Translations under genes and position numbers: made by a program
Assembly (NCBI GenBank): GCA_036406675.1
Contig: DASXAO010000114.1
Span: 1 to 64,000, forward strand
Direction: 5' to 3'
DNA: 64,000 bases
DNA from: SCGC-AG-212-J23 sp036406675
GTDB lineage: Bacteria; Pseudomonadota; Gammaproteobacteria; Burkholderiales; SG8-39
Notes under the pieces: generated by a model
Databases searched by the model: none
The model's input: the letters and a program-made list of their open reading frames with translations, nothing else
Told to the model about the DNA's origin: nothing
Shown: one piece after another, positions 17,689 through 27,923 of the stretch
Layout of the letters: the number at the start of each line of letters is the position of its first letter
Numbering within the stretch: position 1 is the first letter of the stretch

Positions 17689-18025
17689 GGTGCTGGTGGC
17701 GCTCGCCATCGCGGCGATCGCGCTGGCGGCGGTGAGCCGCTCCGCCGCGGTATCGAGCACCTCGGCGGCCGAGATCAAGCTGCGCGCGCTCGCCGGGTTC
17801 GTGGCCGAGAACCGTCTGGGCGAGCTCGACGCGCGCCGCGCGTGGCCGCCGGTCGGCGTGACCCAGGGCACCGAGCGCCAGGCCGGGATCGACTTTCCCT
17901 GGCGCATGGAAGTCTTTGCCACCCAGCATCCGCTGCTGCGGCGGGTCGAAGTCCAGGTGGTCGATCCGGCCGAGCCCACGCACGTGCTGCGCACGCTCGT
18001 GGGAATTCTCCCGAAAGAGAGCTAG
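17639..18025 (+). CDS. gspI: Minor pseudopilin GspI
   Basis: Minor pseudopilin of the tip complex, 128 aa. The prepilin motif is RGFTLIEVLVALAIAAIALAA, and the body has AENRLGELDARRAWPPVG, typical of GspI. Its start lies 50 bp inside the end of gspH, an unusually long overlap, which suggests tight translational coupling. Confidence 0.93.
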   Translation: METSLGGSASRGFTLIEVLVALAIAAIALAAVSRSAAVSSTSAAEIKLRALAGFVAENRLGELDARRAWPPVGVTQGTERQAGIDFPWRMEVFATQHPLLRRVEVQVVDPAEPTHVLRTLVGILPKES

Positions 18026-18562
18026 GTGCCTTACCGGCCGAAATTGGGATTCACGCTGCTCGAGCTGCTCGCGGCGCTCGCGGTGCTCGCGGTGCTGGCG
18101 TCGCTCAGCTTCCGCGGCCTCTCCTCGGTGCTCGACGGCGAGGCGCACGTGCGCGAGCAGGCGAAGCGCTGGAGCGACGTAGGCCTGCTGCTCGGGCAGC
18201 TGCGCGAGGACGTGTCCTCGGCGATGGAAGGCCGGGGCTTCACGCTCGGCCCCTCGACGGACGCCGACCTCATCATTACCCGGTTCGCCGACCAGCCCGG
18301 AGCGGCGCCGCGGCGCGTCGGCTACCGGCTGCGCGAGGGGCGGGTGGAATATCTCCTGTGGCCGCAGGGAATGGACTCCGGTCCGCCCGCCGCCGCTTAT
18401 GCGGTGCTCGCGAACGTAGCCGACATGAGATTCACCGCGCTCCGTGAAGACGGCACCTGGATGCCGGTCTGGCCCGTCGGCCAGCCGCTGCCGCGCGCGG
18501 TATCGGTGGATCTCGCGCTGGCGAGCGGCGAGCATGTCACGCGGCTCTTCGCCCTGAGATGA
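18026..18562 (+). CDS. gspJ: Minor pseudopilin GspJ
   Basis: Minor pseudopilin of the tip complex, 178 aa. The GTG start follows the gspI stop directly. The prepilin motif GFTLLELLAALAVLAVLASL is followed by the GspJ-type body containing YRLREGRVEYLLWP. It overlaps gspK by 4 bp. Confidence 0.93.
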   Translation: MPYRPKLGFTLLELLAALAVLAVLASLSFRGLSSVLDGEAHVREQAKRWSDVGLLLGQLREDVSSAMEGRGFTLGPSTDADLIITRFADQPGAAPRRVGYRLREGRVEYLLWPQGMDSGPPAAAYAVLANVADMRFTALREDGTWMPVWPVGQPLPRAVSVDLALASGEHVTRLFALR

Positions 18563-19419
18563 AAGGCTCGCGAATCCAATTCCCGCACGCCGAGCGCGGC
18601 ACCGCGGTCATCATCGCGCTCCTGGTGCTCGCGCTCGCCGCCGCGGGCGCCGCCGCGATGCTCGAGCGCCAGGACCTGGATGCCCGCGCGCTGCAGTCGC
18701 AGCGCGACTACGAGCAGGCGCGCTGGATGCTGAGGGGCGGCATGCACTGGGCGCGCTCGATCCTCGCAGAGGACGCGCGCGCGTCGGCCACGGACCATCA
18801 GCGCGAGCTCTGGGCGTCGGGGCTTCCGCCGACGGACGTGCAGCTCGGCTCGCTCGCCGGCGCGATCCGCGACGAGCAGGGGCTTTTCAATCTCAATAAC
18901 CTGGCGAGCGGCGGCAAGCGCGACCCGCTCCAGATCGCCGCGCTCGGGCGCCTGCTCGGGGCGATCGGGCTCTCGCCGGCGCTCGCCGACGCGATCGCCG
19001 CGCGCATCGACCCGAAGCGCCCGCTTGCCGACGTCGGCGAGCTCGCCGGGGTCGGCGGCCTCGGCCCCGACGCCCTCATTCGCCTGCGCAGCTATGTGAC
19101 CGCGCTTCCGCGCCCGACGGCGGTGAACGTCAACACGGCGCCGCCCGAGGTGCTTACGGCGGTGGTCGAAGGCCTTCCCCTTTCGGAGGCTCAGGCGCTC
19201 GCGCGGCGTCTCGCCGTCGACCCGGTGCGCAGCACCGACGACTTCGTGTCGCGGCTGCGCCCGAACCTCCGGCTCGGCGCCGCGGGCGTCGCAGCCTCGA
19301 GCCAGTTCTTCGTCGTGCAAGGGCGCGCGAAGGTGGGCGACGCCGATCTGCGCATGGAGGCGCTCCTGCAGCGCACGGGGACCGGTCTTCCCGCCATCGT
19401 GTGGCAGAGGAACGCTTGA
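18559..19419 (+). CDS. gspK: Pseudopilus tip protein GspK
   Basis: Large minor pseudopilin that caps the pseudopilus, 286 aa. The N-terminal segment ERGTAVIIALLVLALAAAG lacks Glu at +5, as is normal for GspK. The body has the DEQGLFNLNNLAS motif, helix-hairpin-helix-like LADVGELAGVGGL, and VNVNTAPPEVL. It starts in the gspJ stop (ATGA). Confidence 0.95.
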   Translation: MKGSRIQFPHAERGTAVIIALLVLALAAAGAAAMLERQDLDARALQSQRDYEQARWMLRGGMHWARSILAEDARASATDHQRELWASGLPPTDVQLGSLAGAIRDEQGLFNLNNLASGGKRDPLQIAALGRLLGAIGLSPALADAIAARIDPKRPLADVGELAGVGGLGPDALIRLRSYVTALPRPTAVNVNTAPPEVLTAVVEGLPLSEAQALARRLAVDPVRSTDDFVSRLRPNLRLGAAGVAASSQFFVVQGRAKVGDADLRMEALLQRTGTGLPAIVWQRNA

Positions 19420-20645
19420 GCGTCTGCCGCATCCGGCTGGAGCGCGACTTTCCGGAGAGCGGCCGCTTCGAATGGGCGCTCGTCGGCGATCTGGGGACGG
19501 TGCTGGAGAGCGGGACGTCGGACCTCGCCATGCCGCCGCGCGGCCGGCCGTGCGAGGCGGTGCTCGCTGCGGACCTCGTGCTGCTCGAGCGCGTGGCCCT
19601 GCCGGCCGCTCAGCAGCGCCGCCTGCAATCCGCGCTGCGCTTTCTCGCCGAGGACAGCATCGTGCCTGATCCGGCGCGCGTGCACGTCGCGGCCGCGCGC
19701 ACGCCGCAGAAAGACGTGGTGTGCGTCGGCGTGGTCGACCGCGAATGGCTGGTGCAGGCGCTCGCGCGCCTCGGCCGCTCCGGCATCGTGCCGGTCGGCG
19801 CCTACCCCGAAACCCTGTTGCCGCAGCTCGAGCCGGGCGCCTGGATCGTGGTGTGCGGCGGCGACGGCAGCTTCGTGCGCACCGCGGAGTCCGAGGGCTT
19901 CGCGCTCGACAGCGCGGCCGAGGACGAGCCCCCGGTGGCCCTGCGCCTGGCGCTCGACGCGGCGCGCAGCGCCGGGCGCCTGCCGCAGCGCCTCGTGCTG
20001 CGCGCCATGTCCGACGCGGCGCTGCCCGACGCGGCGGGCTGGACCTCTGCCTTGGGCTTGGCGGTCGAGGCCGGCGCGCCGTGGCGCTGGTCCCAGGCGC
20101 GGCAGCGGCCGCGCTTCGAGCTCCTCCAGGGCGAATTCGCGCCGCGCGGCTCGGGCGGCGCATGGCGGCAGGCGCTGGTGCGGCCCGCCGTGCTGGCCAC
20201 CGTGCTGGTTGCCTTGGTGAGCGTCGGCATCGCGGCCGACTGGGCGCTGAAGGCGGCGGAGCGCGACCGCCTGCAGGCCGAGATGGCCGCCCTGTATCGC
20301 GAGAGCTTCGGCGAAAGCGCCGTGCTGGTGGATCCACCGCTGCAAATGAGCCGGGCGCTCGCGGAGCTGCGCGCCGCGGCGGGTCAGGGCAGCGCATCGG
20401 ATTTCGTCGCGCTCCTCAATGCCGTGGCGGAGTCCGTGCCCGAGGTGGGCGCGCAACGCATCGAAGCGATCGACTACGAGAACGGACGGCTCTCGGTGTC
20501 CCTGCGGGCGCGCGAACCGAGCCAGGCCGCCGCGCTCGCCACGCAGCTTCGCGCCCGAGCGAGCGTGCCGGGCCTGGAGATCCGGGTGGAGGACGGCGCC
20601 GCCGGCGCCTTGCGGCTGATCGCTGCCGTACCGGGGGCAAGATGA
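19401..20645 (+). CDS. gspL: Type II secretion protein GspL
   Basis: Inner-membrane protein that recruits GspE, 414 aa. The N-terminal cytoplasmic actin-like domain is followed by a single membrane segment near residues 265-280 (VLATVLVALVSVGIAADWAL) and a periplasmic ferredoxin-like domain. The GTG start overlaps gspK by 19 bp. A later in-frame TTG (SVCRIRLERD) could be the true start. Confidence 0.9.
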   Translation: MAEERLSVCRIRLERDFPESGRFEWALVGDLGTVLESGTSDLAMPPRGRPCEAVLAADLVLLERVALPAAQQRRLQSALRFLAEDSIVPDPARVHVAAARTPQKDVVCVGVVDREWLVQALARLGRSGIVPVGAYPETLLPQLEPGAWIVVCGGDGSFVRTAESEGFALDSAAEDEPPVALRLALDAARSAGRLPQRLVLRAMSDAALPDAAGWTSALGLAVEAGAPWRWSQARQRPRFELLQGEFAPRGSGGAWRQALVRPAVLATVLVALVSVGIAADWALKAAERDRLQAEMAALYRESFGESAVLVDPPLQMSRALAELRAAAGQGSASDFVALLNAVAESVPEVGAQRIEAIDYENGRLSVSLRAREPSQAAALATQLRARASVPGLEIRVEDGAAGALRLIAAVPGAR

Positions 20646-21151
20646 ATCCCGAGCGCCTGCGCGAATTCTGGAACGAGCGTGCCCCGCGCGAGCGCGCGCT
20701 CCTCGCCGGAGGCGGGCTCGCCATCGCGCTGGTCGCGCTGGTCGTTTTCCTGTGGCAGCCCGGGCTCGCCGCGAGCGGGCGGCTTTCGGCCGCGCTGCCG
20801 AAGCTGCGCGCCCAGGTCGAGCTCATGCGGGCGCAGCAGTCCGAGATCGCGGCGCTGCGCAAAACCGCCCGCGCCGCGGCGCAGGGCGGCGATCTGAGGG
20901 TGCTCCTTCAGTCCTCGGTGGGCCGCGCGCCGTTCGCGAAATCGGTGCAGCGGATCGACGCCGCCTCCGGCGAGCGCGCCACGGTCCTCGTCGGGAGCGC
21001 GAACTTCGACGAATGGCTGCGCTGGGTGACCGAAGCCCAGCGCGAAGCCGGCGCCCGCCTGGAAAGGTGCCGCATCGGCGCGCTGGACACGCCCGGCGCG
21101 GTGCGCGCCGAAGCGACCTTCGTCGCCCTGGGGGCCGCTGCCAAGCGATGA
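20642..21151 (+). CDS. gspM: Type II secretion protein GspM
   Basis: Bitopic inner-membrane protein that partners GspL, 169 aa. The short N-terminal cytoplasmic part RLREFWNERAPRERALL precedes a membrane segment (GGGLAIALVALVVFLWQP), then a periplasmic domain. It starts in the gspL stop (ATGA) and is followed the same way by gspN. Confidence 0.92.
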   Translation: MNPERLREFWNERAPRERALLAGGGLAIALVALVVFLWQPGLAASGRLSAALPKLRAQVELMRAQQSEIAALRKTARAAAQGGDLRVLLQSSVGRAPFAKSVQRIDAASGERATVLVGSANFDEWLRWVTEAQREAGARLERCRIGALDTPGAVRAEATFVALGAAAKR

Positions 21152-21903
21152 GCGCTCGCGCGCTGGTTCTGTACGCGGCCTGGGGACTGGCCGCCTACGT
21201 GGTCGCTTTCCTCGCCCTTGCGCCTGCCGCGTGGCTCGCGCAGAGCGTCGAGCGTGCCTCCCAGCAGCGGCTCGAGCTGCGCGATGCCGCGGGCTCGGCC
21301 TGGTCGGGCAGCGGGCGGCTCTATGCGCGCACCCGCGCCGGTGAGTTTCTCGCCCTGGGCTCGGTGCGCTGGAAGAGCCATCCCACGGCGCTGCTGCGCG
21401 GCAGGCTGGCCGCCGACATGACCGTCAACGAAAGCCCGAAACCCATCCGCGTCGAGCTCTCGCCGTACGCCGTGACGTTGAAAGACCTGGCGCTCGAGGT
21501 GCCTGCCAAGGCGCTCGGGACGCTCGCGCCTCCGCTCGAGATCATGGGGCCGAGCGGGCGCGTGCGCGTGCAGTCCGACGACCTGCGGCTGGAAGGCGAC
21601 TCGGTCCTCGGCCTCGCCACGGTCGAGTGGCGCGATATCCGCTTCGCGCGCGCTGCGGGCGTCGAGCTCGGCTCGCAGGTCGCCCGGCTGCGCGGCGCGG
21701 GCAGCCGCGTCGACATCGAGCTCGGCACGCTGGACGGGCCGCTGCGCGTTTCGGGCGGCGGAACGTGGTCGCCGAGCGGCGGCCTCTCGCTTTCGGGCAC
21801 CGCCGAGCCGCGCCCCGAGGCCGCGGCTACGCTCGTGCCGTTCCTGCGCGGCGTGTGCCCGGAATTCCGCGACCAGCGCTGCATCTTCCAGATCAAGTAC
21901 TGA
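21148..21903 (+). CDS. gspN: Type II secretion protein GspN
   Basis: Accessory inner-membrane protein of type II secretion, 251 aa. It has one N-terminal membrane segment and a periplasmic beta-rich domain with the SGSAWSG-like region (AAGSAWSGSGRLYAR) and a C-terminal Cys pair (RGVCPEFRDQRCIF). It is the last gene of the rightward arm and is followed at once by a strong intrinsic terminator. Confidence 0.9.
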   Translation: MSARALVLYAAWGLAAYVVAFLALAPAAWLAQSVERASQQRLELRDAAGSAWSGSGRLYARTRAGEFLALGSVRWKSHPTALLRGRLAADMTVNESPKPIRVELSPYAVTLKDLALEVPAKALGTLAPPLEIMGPSGRVRVQSDDLRLEGDSVLGLATVEWRDIRFARAAGVELGSQVARLRGAGSRVDIELGTLDGPLRVSGGGTWSPSGGLSLSGTAEPRPEAAATLVPFLRGVCPEFRDQRCIFQIKY

Positions 21904-21922
21904 AACGGGCGGGCAAAAAGAA

Positions 21923-21945
21923 AAGGGCCGGCTCGGCCCTTCTTT
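21923..21945 (+). terminator. Intrinsic terminator after gspN, probably bidirectional
   Basis: Perfect 8-bp stem AAGGGCCG / CGGCCCTT with a GCT loop, followed by CTTT on plus. On minus the same stem is followed by TTTTCTTTTTG, so it could also stop the leftward small-gene transcript. Confidence 0.75.
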
Positions 21946-22038
21946 GTCCGTCTCTGTGATAAATGCTCGCCGACCGGGCTCCCCTAGCCAGAGGAGGAGG
22001 AGGAGGCTTCGGATTCGCCCGGACGGCGAGGCAAGCTG

Positions 22039-22221
22039 TTATGCGGCGTGGACTGCCTTCGACAGCGCGGTTCTCGCGCGCGTCCAGCGTTTGAGCGCTT
22101 TGTCGATGCGCAGTTCCCAGCGTTCCGCGGCCGCGATGTCGTAGGCATAGCGCGAGCGCACCGAGGCCGGCAGGGAAGCGAGGGCGTTTTTCCAGAACGG
22201 AGTCATGATTTCGTTACGCAT
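22039..22221 (-). CDS. Small conserved-looking protein, function unknown
   Basis: A 60-aa protein if read from ATG 22221 (MRNEIMTPFWKNALASLPASV...). A second ATG at 22206 would give MTPFWKNAL. It has a mixed amphipathic composition with IAAAERWELRIDKALKRW and resembles short hypothetical proteins common in betaproteobacteria; this is a memory-based impression only. The start overlaps the stop of the upstream small gene by 8 bp, which suggests coupling. No signal peptide or known motif was recognised. Confidence 0.55.
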   Translation of the reverse strand: MRNEIMTPFWKNALASLPASVRSRYAYDIAAAERWELRIDKALKRWTRARTALSKAVHAA

Positions 22222-22432
22222 GGTGTACCACCTTTGCGATGAGGGCCGAGTGCGCTCCTGCATAAAGCGAGCGGAAGAGCGCCGCGATGGAGCGGGCCCG
22301 GCTGCGACGAGCGAGCTGTTCCAGCGCGTACAATTCCTCGGCCGTGGGGAGTGGGATTCGGGCCTTTTTCATGCAGTGGAAGATAAGGCCGCGCCGGGCA
22401 ACAAACAAACGATCGTTTATCAAGTCTTGCAT
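22214..22432 (-). CDS. Small Arg-rich protein, function unknown
   Basis: A 72-aa protein from ATG 22432, or 52 aa from ATG 22372 (MKKARIPLPTAEELYALEQLARRS). The second half is an Ala/Arg amphipathic helix. It is the first of two coupled small genes and is divergent from the LysR gene, whose start is 35 bp away. No domain was recognised; the helical Arg-rich character resembles other tiny proteins near stress genes, but no function is claimed. Confidence 0.5.
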   Translation of the reverse strand: MQDLINDRLFVARRGLIFHCMKKARIPLPTAEELYALEQLARRSRARSIAALFRSLYAGAHSALIAKVVHHA

Positions 22433-22467
22433 AAGAAAAACTCATCCCTGGGCGTGCGAATTTCCCC

Positions 22468-23409
22468 GTGATCTATCGCCTTCCGCCGCTGAATGCCTTG
22501 CGCGTATTCGAGGCCGCCGCGCGCCACTTGTCCTTCAAGGACGCGGCGAGCGAGCTCTCGATCACGCAGGCCGCGGTGAGCCACCAGATCAAGAGCCTCG
22601 AGGAATACCTCGGCGTGGAGCTGTTCCGCCGCGCCGGCCGGCGGGTGCAGCTCACGGAGTCGGCGCGCGCCTGCCTGCCGCGCCTGCGCGAAGGCTTCGA
22701 TTCCCTCGCTGCCGCGGTGGAAATGATCCGCGAGCGCGCCGAGGAGGCCGACCTCCTCATCACCGCGCCGCCGGTGTTCACGGCGCGCTGGCTCATGCCG
22801 CGCCTCGCGGACTTCGCCAGGCGCGAGCCCAAAATCGAGCTGCGCGTGTTCGCTTCGAGCAAGATGGTCGACGCCGGCGCGCTCGACTCGCCCACGCTGG
22901 TGAGCGGCCTCGACCTGCGCGAGGACGCCTCGGGCGTCGAGATCCACCTCGGCGGCGGACACTATCCCGGCTATCGCGCCGACCGGCTCTTCGGCGTATC
23001 GATGACCGCGGTGGCGAGCCCCGAGCTCGCCAAGGGCGATCCGCCGCTCCGCGAGCCCGCCGACCTCGCGCACCACGTCCTGCTGCACGACGACGCGATG
23101 GAGCTCGTCGCCGGCGGCAACGCCTGGCAGCGCTGGCTCGAGAACGCCGGCGTCGGCGAGCGGGTCGACGCGAGCCGCGGGCCGCGCTTCTCGTCGAACA
23201 TCCTTTCGCTCGAGGCCGCGTCGCAAAAGCTCGGCGTCGCGCTCGCGCTCAGGCCCCTGGTCGATTCGGACCTCGCTTCCAACCGGCTGTGCGCGCCGTT
23301 CAAGACCGAGATGAAGCCGCAGGCGGCCTATTACCTCGTCTGCCCCGAGGTCATTGCGGACCGGCCGGCGGTGAGCGCGTTCAGAAAGTGGCTCCTGTCG
23401 CAGGTATAA
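22468..23409 (+). CDS. LysR-family transcriptional regulator (GcvA-like)
   Basis: DNA-binding regulator of 313 aa. The N-terminal winged helix reads PPLNALRVFEAAARHLSFKDAASELSITQAAVSHQIKSLEEYLG (given as adjacent parts), with the recognition helix ITQAAVSHQIK. A periplasmic-binding-type effector domain follows. The PPLNALR...FEAAARHLSF start and the LSR-type linker place it near GcvA/AmpR types. The GTG start has no good ribosome site. The target is unknown; the divergent small-gene pair is the first candidate. Confidence 0.9.
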   Translation: MIYRLPPLNALRVFEAAARHLSFKDAASELSITQAAVSHQIKSLEEYLGVELFRRAGRRVQLTESARACLPRLREGFDSLAAAVEMIRERAEEADLLITAPPVFTARWLMPRLADFARREPKIELRVFASSKMVDAGALDSPTLVSGLDLREDASGVEIHLGGGHYPGYRADRLFGVSMTAVASPELAKGDPPLREPADLAHHVLLHDDAMELVAGGNAWQRWLENAGVGERVDASRGPRFSSNILSLEAASQKLGVALALRPLVDSDLASNRLCAPFKTEMKPQAAYYLVCPEVIADRPAVSAFRKWLLSQV

Positions 23410-23410
23410 T
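23405..23410 (+). promoter_or_regulatory. Putative -10 (TATAAT) of infA, overlapping the lysR stop
   Basis: A perfect TATAAT contains the TAA stop of the LysR gene. A weak -35 may lie at TTCAGA (23380-23385). The leader to infA would be about 65 nt. Confidence 0.45.
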
Positions 23411-23483
23411 GCCGCCTTCTCCGTAGCAAAAGATTCCACCCGCAGCTTCGAACGGCGCCCGGTCGCGCCGGAAAGGTCTTGCC

Positions 23484-23762
23484 GTGGCCAAGGAAGAAAT
23501 GCTGGAAATGGACGGCACCGTCCAGGAAGTGCTGCCGAACACTCAGTTCCGCGTCGAGCTGGAAAACGGCGCGAGCGTGCTCGCCTATGCCGGCGGACGC
23601 GTGCGTCAGAACCGGATCCGCATCCTCGCGGGCGACCGCGTGCGGCTCGAGATGTCGCCGTACGACGTGACGCGTGGCCGCATCAACTATCGCCACAAGG
23701 ACGAGCGGGCGCCCGTGTTCAATCCTCAGCGAAAGCCGGCCTACAAGAAACCCCGGCGCTAA
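23484..23762 (+). CDS. infA: Translation initiation factor IF-1
   Basis: S1/OB-fold protein that binds the ribosomal A site during initiation, 92 aa. The core MAKEEMLEMDGTVQEVLPN, then RILAGDRVRLEMSPYDVTRGRINYR, is clear. It has an extra basic tail of about 20 residues (ERAPVFNPQRKPAYKKPRR) beyond the usual 71-72 aa. This matches the second IF-1 type of betaproteobacteria. The start is GTG. A strong hairpin follows its stop. Confidence 0.96.
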   Translation: MAKEEMLEMDGTVQEVLPNTQFRVELENGASVLAYAGGRVRQNRIRILAGDRVRLEMSPYDVTRGRINYRHKDERAPVFNPQRKPAYKKPRR

Positions 23763-23770
23763 GGATTTCG

Positions 23771-23795
23771 TTTCAACCGCCATAAGCGGTTGAAA
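23771..23795. other. Perfect hairpin downstream of infA
   Basis: Arms TTTCAACCGC / GCGGTTGAAA around a CATAA loop, 10 bp perfect, 8 bp after the infA stop. No long T tract follows, so it is a weak terminator candidate. It lies 23 bp before the hsp20 promoter and could also be an operator or an mRNA-stabilising structure. Confidence 0.5.
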
Positions 23796-23818
23796 ACGGG
23801 TGCATTTCTTGCGGCGGG

Positions 23819-23848
23819 CTTGATTCCCTTCCCAACCGCCGCCATTTA
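23819..23848 (+). promoter_or_regulatory. Sigma-32-type heat-shock promoter of hsp20-lon
   Basis: CTTGATT (23819-23825), then 14 nt, then CGCCATTTA (23840-23848). The E. coli sigma-32 consensus is CTTGAAA, 11-16 nt, CCCCATNTA, so the -10 matches at all but one position and the -35 at the five key bases. The gene start is 6 nt beyond the -10, so the mRNA may be leaderless. Confidence 0.65.
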
Positions 23849-23854
23849 CCGCCC

Positions 23855-24264
23855 GTGAGATCGCGCGATTTTTCCAGCTGGATGTGGGGCGAGGCGCTCT
23901 CGCTCCTCGAGCAGGCCGACCGCCTGCACCGCCAATTCTTCCGCGTCGCTGGCGCGGAATCCGCCCACACCTGGGAGCCCCCGGTCGACGTCGTGGAGTC
24001 GGCCGAGCGCCTCGACGTGCACATCGCGCTCCCGGGGGTGACGCCCGAGTCGATCACGATCGCGCTCGAGCCCGACGCTATCGTCGTGTCGGCGCTGCGG
24101 CCGTTCCCGTGCCGCGACACCGGCTCGCAGATCCACCGCCTGGAGATTCCGTACGGACGCTTCGAGCGGCGGCTCGCGCTGCCGCCCAGCTCGCCGATCG
24201 AGCTCTCGGGCAAGCGGCTCGCCGGCGGCGTGCTCACCCTCTCGTTCCGCAGGAAGGAAGGCGC

Positions 24265-24268
<4 letters not shown>
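23855..24268 (+). CDS. Small heat-shock protein, Hsp20 family
   Basis: ATP-independent chaperone with an alpha-crystallin domain, 137 aa. The domain runs from about residue 40 (WEPPVDVVESAERLDVHIALPGV) to the end. The conserved A-x-x-x-n-G-v-L motif appears as LAGGVLTLSF. The IxI tail is absent. The start is GTG; an ATG nine codons on (MWGEALSLL) is possible. It overlaps lon (ATGA) and is preceded by a sigma-32-like promoter, so chaperone and protease are probably heat-induced together. Confidence 0.93.
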
Positions 24269-26685
<2,417 letters not shown>

Positions 26686-26690
26686 GTTGC

Positions 26691-26740
26691 GGTTGGGTCA
26701 GACCCCGGTTTTCACGGGCGGGGTCTGACCCCGATTTTCT
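26691..26740. repeat. Palindromic element 4, paired copies
   Basis: Two inverted copies with cores GGGTCAGACCC (26695-26705) and GGGGTCTGACCCC (26720-26732), followed by GATTTTC. It lies 5 bp after the lon stop and overlaps the end of a short minus-strand reading frame. Confidence 0.75.
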
Positions 26741-26889
26741 TCGACGGTGTCGAGAAGGCGGATCACGGCCCGTTTTCGCGCTTCGCGCGGGGCGAGCAGC
26801 CATCTGCCGGCCTCGGAAACGTGGATCCAGATCGGGGGACTGCGAAACCTCCGGTCGGGTGCCGACCGGTCCTTCAAAACCTTGCCCAT
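26698..26889 (-). pseudogene. Possible remnant of a small minus-strand gene
   Basis: A 63-codon frame with protein-like composition (PPIWIHVSEAGRWLLAPREARKRAVIRLLDTVEEN, given as one idea in parts) runs into palindromic element 4, which supplies the last residues and stop. Upstream the same frame continues as IDAAARDAFQARFAYAGAAM with no start codon, interrupted by stops. This looks like the 3' end of a decayed gene, or chance coding. No family was recognised. Confidence 0.25.
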
Positions 26890-27147
26890 CGCGGCGCCAG
26901 CGTACGCGAAGCGCGCCTGGAAAGCATCTCGCGCCGCGGCATCGATTCAAGTCCTTGCCAACGCTCGCAGTTTTCCGCCCTGGGCTTGTCAGGCAATCCC
27001 GTTCGCGTGTCACCCCCGCCGGCGACGCGCTGTCGACGCCGGTCCGCTTCCGATTCCGAGGATCGCGACAGCACGAATCCGCGCTCGACGATAGTGGCAC
27101 GCCCGCGGCCGGCCGATAATCTTTTCGCGGCGAGAAACTGCAGGTAC

Positions 27148-27179
27148 AAAAAGAGGGCACGGCCGCTAGCCGTGCCCTC
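27148..27179 (-). terminator. Strong intrinsic terminator (leftward)
   Basis: Perfect 11-bp GC-rich stem GAGGGCACGGC / GCCGTGCCCTC with a 5-nt loop, followed on minus by TTTTTG. No recognised gene ends within 240 bp upstream of it on that strand. Confidence 0.75.
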
Positions 27180-27400
27180 CGTGAAGCGAAGCGCGATCGA
27201 CTGCGACTACACCTTGTTTGGCCCTGACGTGGACCGGTCCCTCGGACTGCATCGTGGATCGGTCTCTCGAACTGGGGCTGGTAACAGCGTGATGGCCGCC
27301 CGGTCGTCGCTGTGTAGACTGCGATCTACACAGGTAGCCATCATGCGGCATGCGCGTCCTACGCGTCTACGACGCGGCATAGTCCGGTAGGACTAGGGCG
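27148..27400 (-). ncRNA. Candidate structured small RNA or long 3' UTR
   Basis: Read leftward, the segment contains a perfect hairpin (CTGTGTAGA / TCTACACAG, arms at 27310-27318 and 27325-27333), then two 18-bp repeats 25 bp apart (27254-27271 and 27229-27246, 14 of 18 identical), and ends in a perfect 11-bp terminator stem with TTTTT. A 61-codon frame also fits the interval but has no clear ribosome site. It could be an independent RNA or the 3' UTR of the membrane-protein gene to its right. The 5' end is a guess. Confidence 0.3.
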
Positions 27401-27428
27401 CGCACCGAAAACCTGGAACGGCCGAAGC

Positions 27429-27806
27429 CTAGAACGCCATCTTGATGCCGATCGAGCGGTTCTGCGAGACCGCGCCGATCTCCACCGCCAACACACCGGT
27501 GAGGAACAGCGTCCGCCACTCGCTCGGCAGCACATGCGCCAGCGCGACGGTGCCGACCATGGCGCCGACGAAGTAGGTGTCGACTTTGCCGACTGAGGGC
27601 GTGGCCCCGAGCATCGGATTGGTCTCGTTATAGCGGTGCGTGTTCTTCGCGATGTAGCGCGTTTGCCCCCAATCGACCGCGAGGGCGGCGAGGGTCGCGC
27701 CGGCGAGGGCGTAATCGGTCGATTCCCAGGGGTCGGCTGCCCGGGAGAGCGATGGGACGAAGGCCAAGATCAGAAGCGCGGCTCGAATTTTGGCGATGCA
27801 GTCCAT
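27429..27806 (-). CDS. Small exported or membrane protein, function unknown
   Basis: 125 aa. It begins with a signal-peptide-like segment (IRAALLILAFVPSLSRAAD). Three further hydrophobic stretches follow (ALAGATLAALAVDW, TYFVGAMVGTVALAHVL, TLFLTGVLAVEIGAV). The segment DWGQTRYIAKN and NETNPMLG resemble a conserved class of small proteobacterial membrane proteins of unknown role. It stands alone, followed by the gene-poor region. Confidence 0.65.
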   Translation of the reverse strand: MDCIAKIRAALLILAFVPSLSRAADPWESTDYALAGATLAALAVDWGQTRYIAKNTHRYNETNPMLGATPSVGKVDTYFVGAMVGTVALAHVLPSEWRTLFLTGVLAVEIGAVSQNRSIGIKMAF

Positions 27807-27923
27807 GGCGGGGGATTGGACCGCATCGGAGCGTGGCGCGGGGTGAGGATGTGTGAGGGGCGCGCGGCAAAGTCGCGAAAGCGCGCCGCCGCTGAAACTC
27901 TTTGACCGGCGCCGCGCCGGCTG

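Larger units (their letters stand above)
26743..27428. other. Gene-poor stretch between lon and a small membrane-protein gene
   Basis: No convincing full-length gene was seen on either strand; reading frames here are short and Arg/Pro/Ser-rich. The left third holds the possible gene remnant. The right part holds a perfect 9-bp hairpin, a 25-bp-period direct repeat and a strong minus-strand terminator, annotated separately as a possible RNA. Confidence 0.5.

Noticed and set aside
23771..23795. CIRCE/HrcA operator upstream of hsp20
   Set aside because: The hairpin arms do not resemble the CIRCE consensus TTAGCACTC; a sigma-32-type promoter is the better explanation for heat control.
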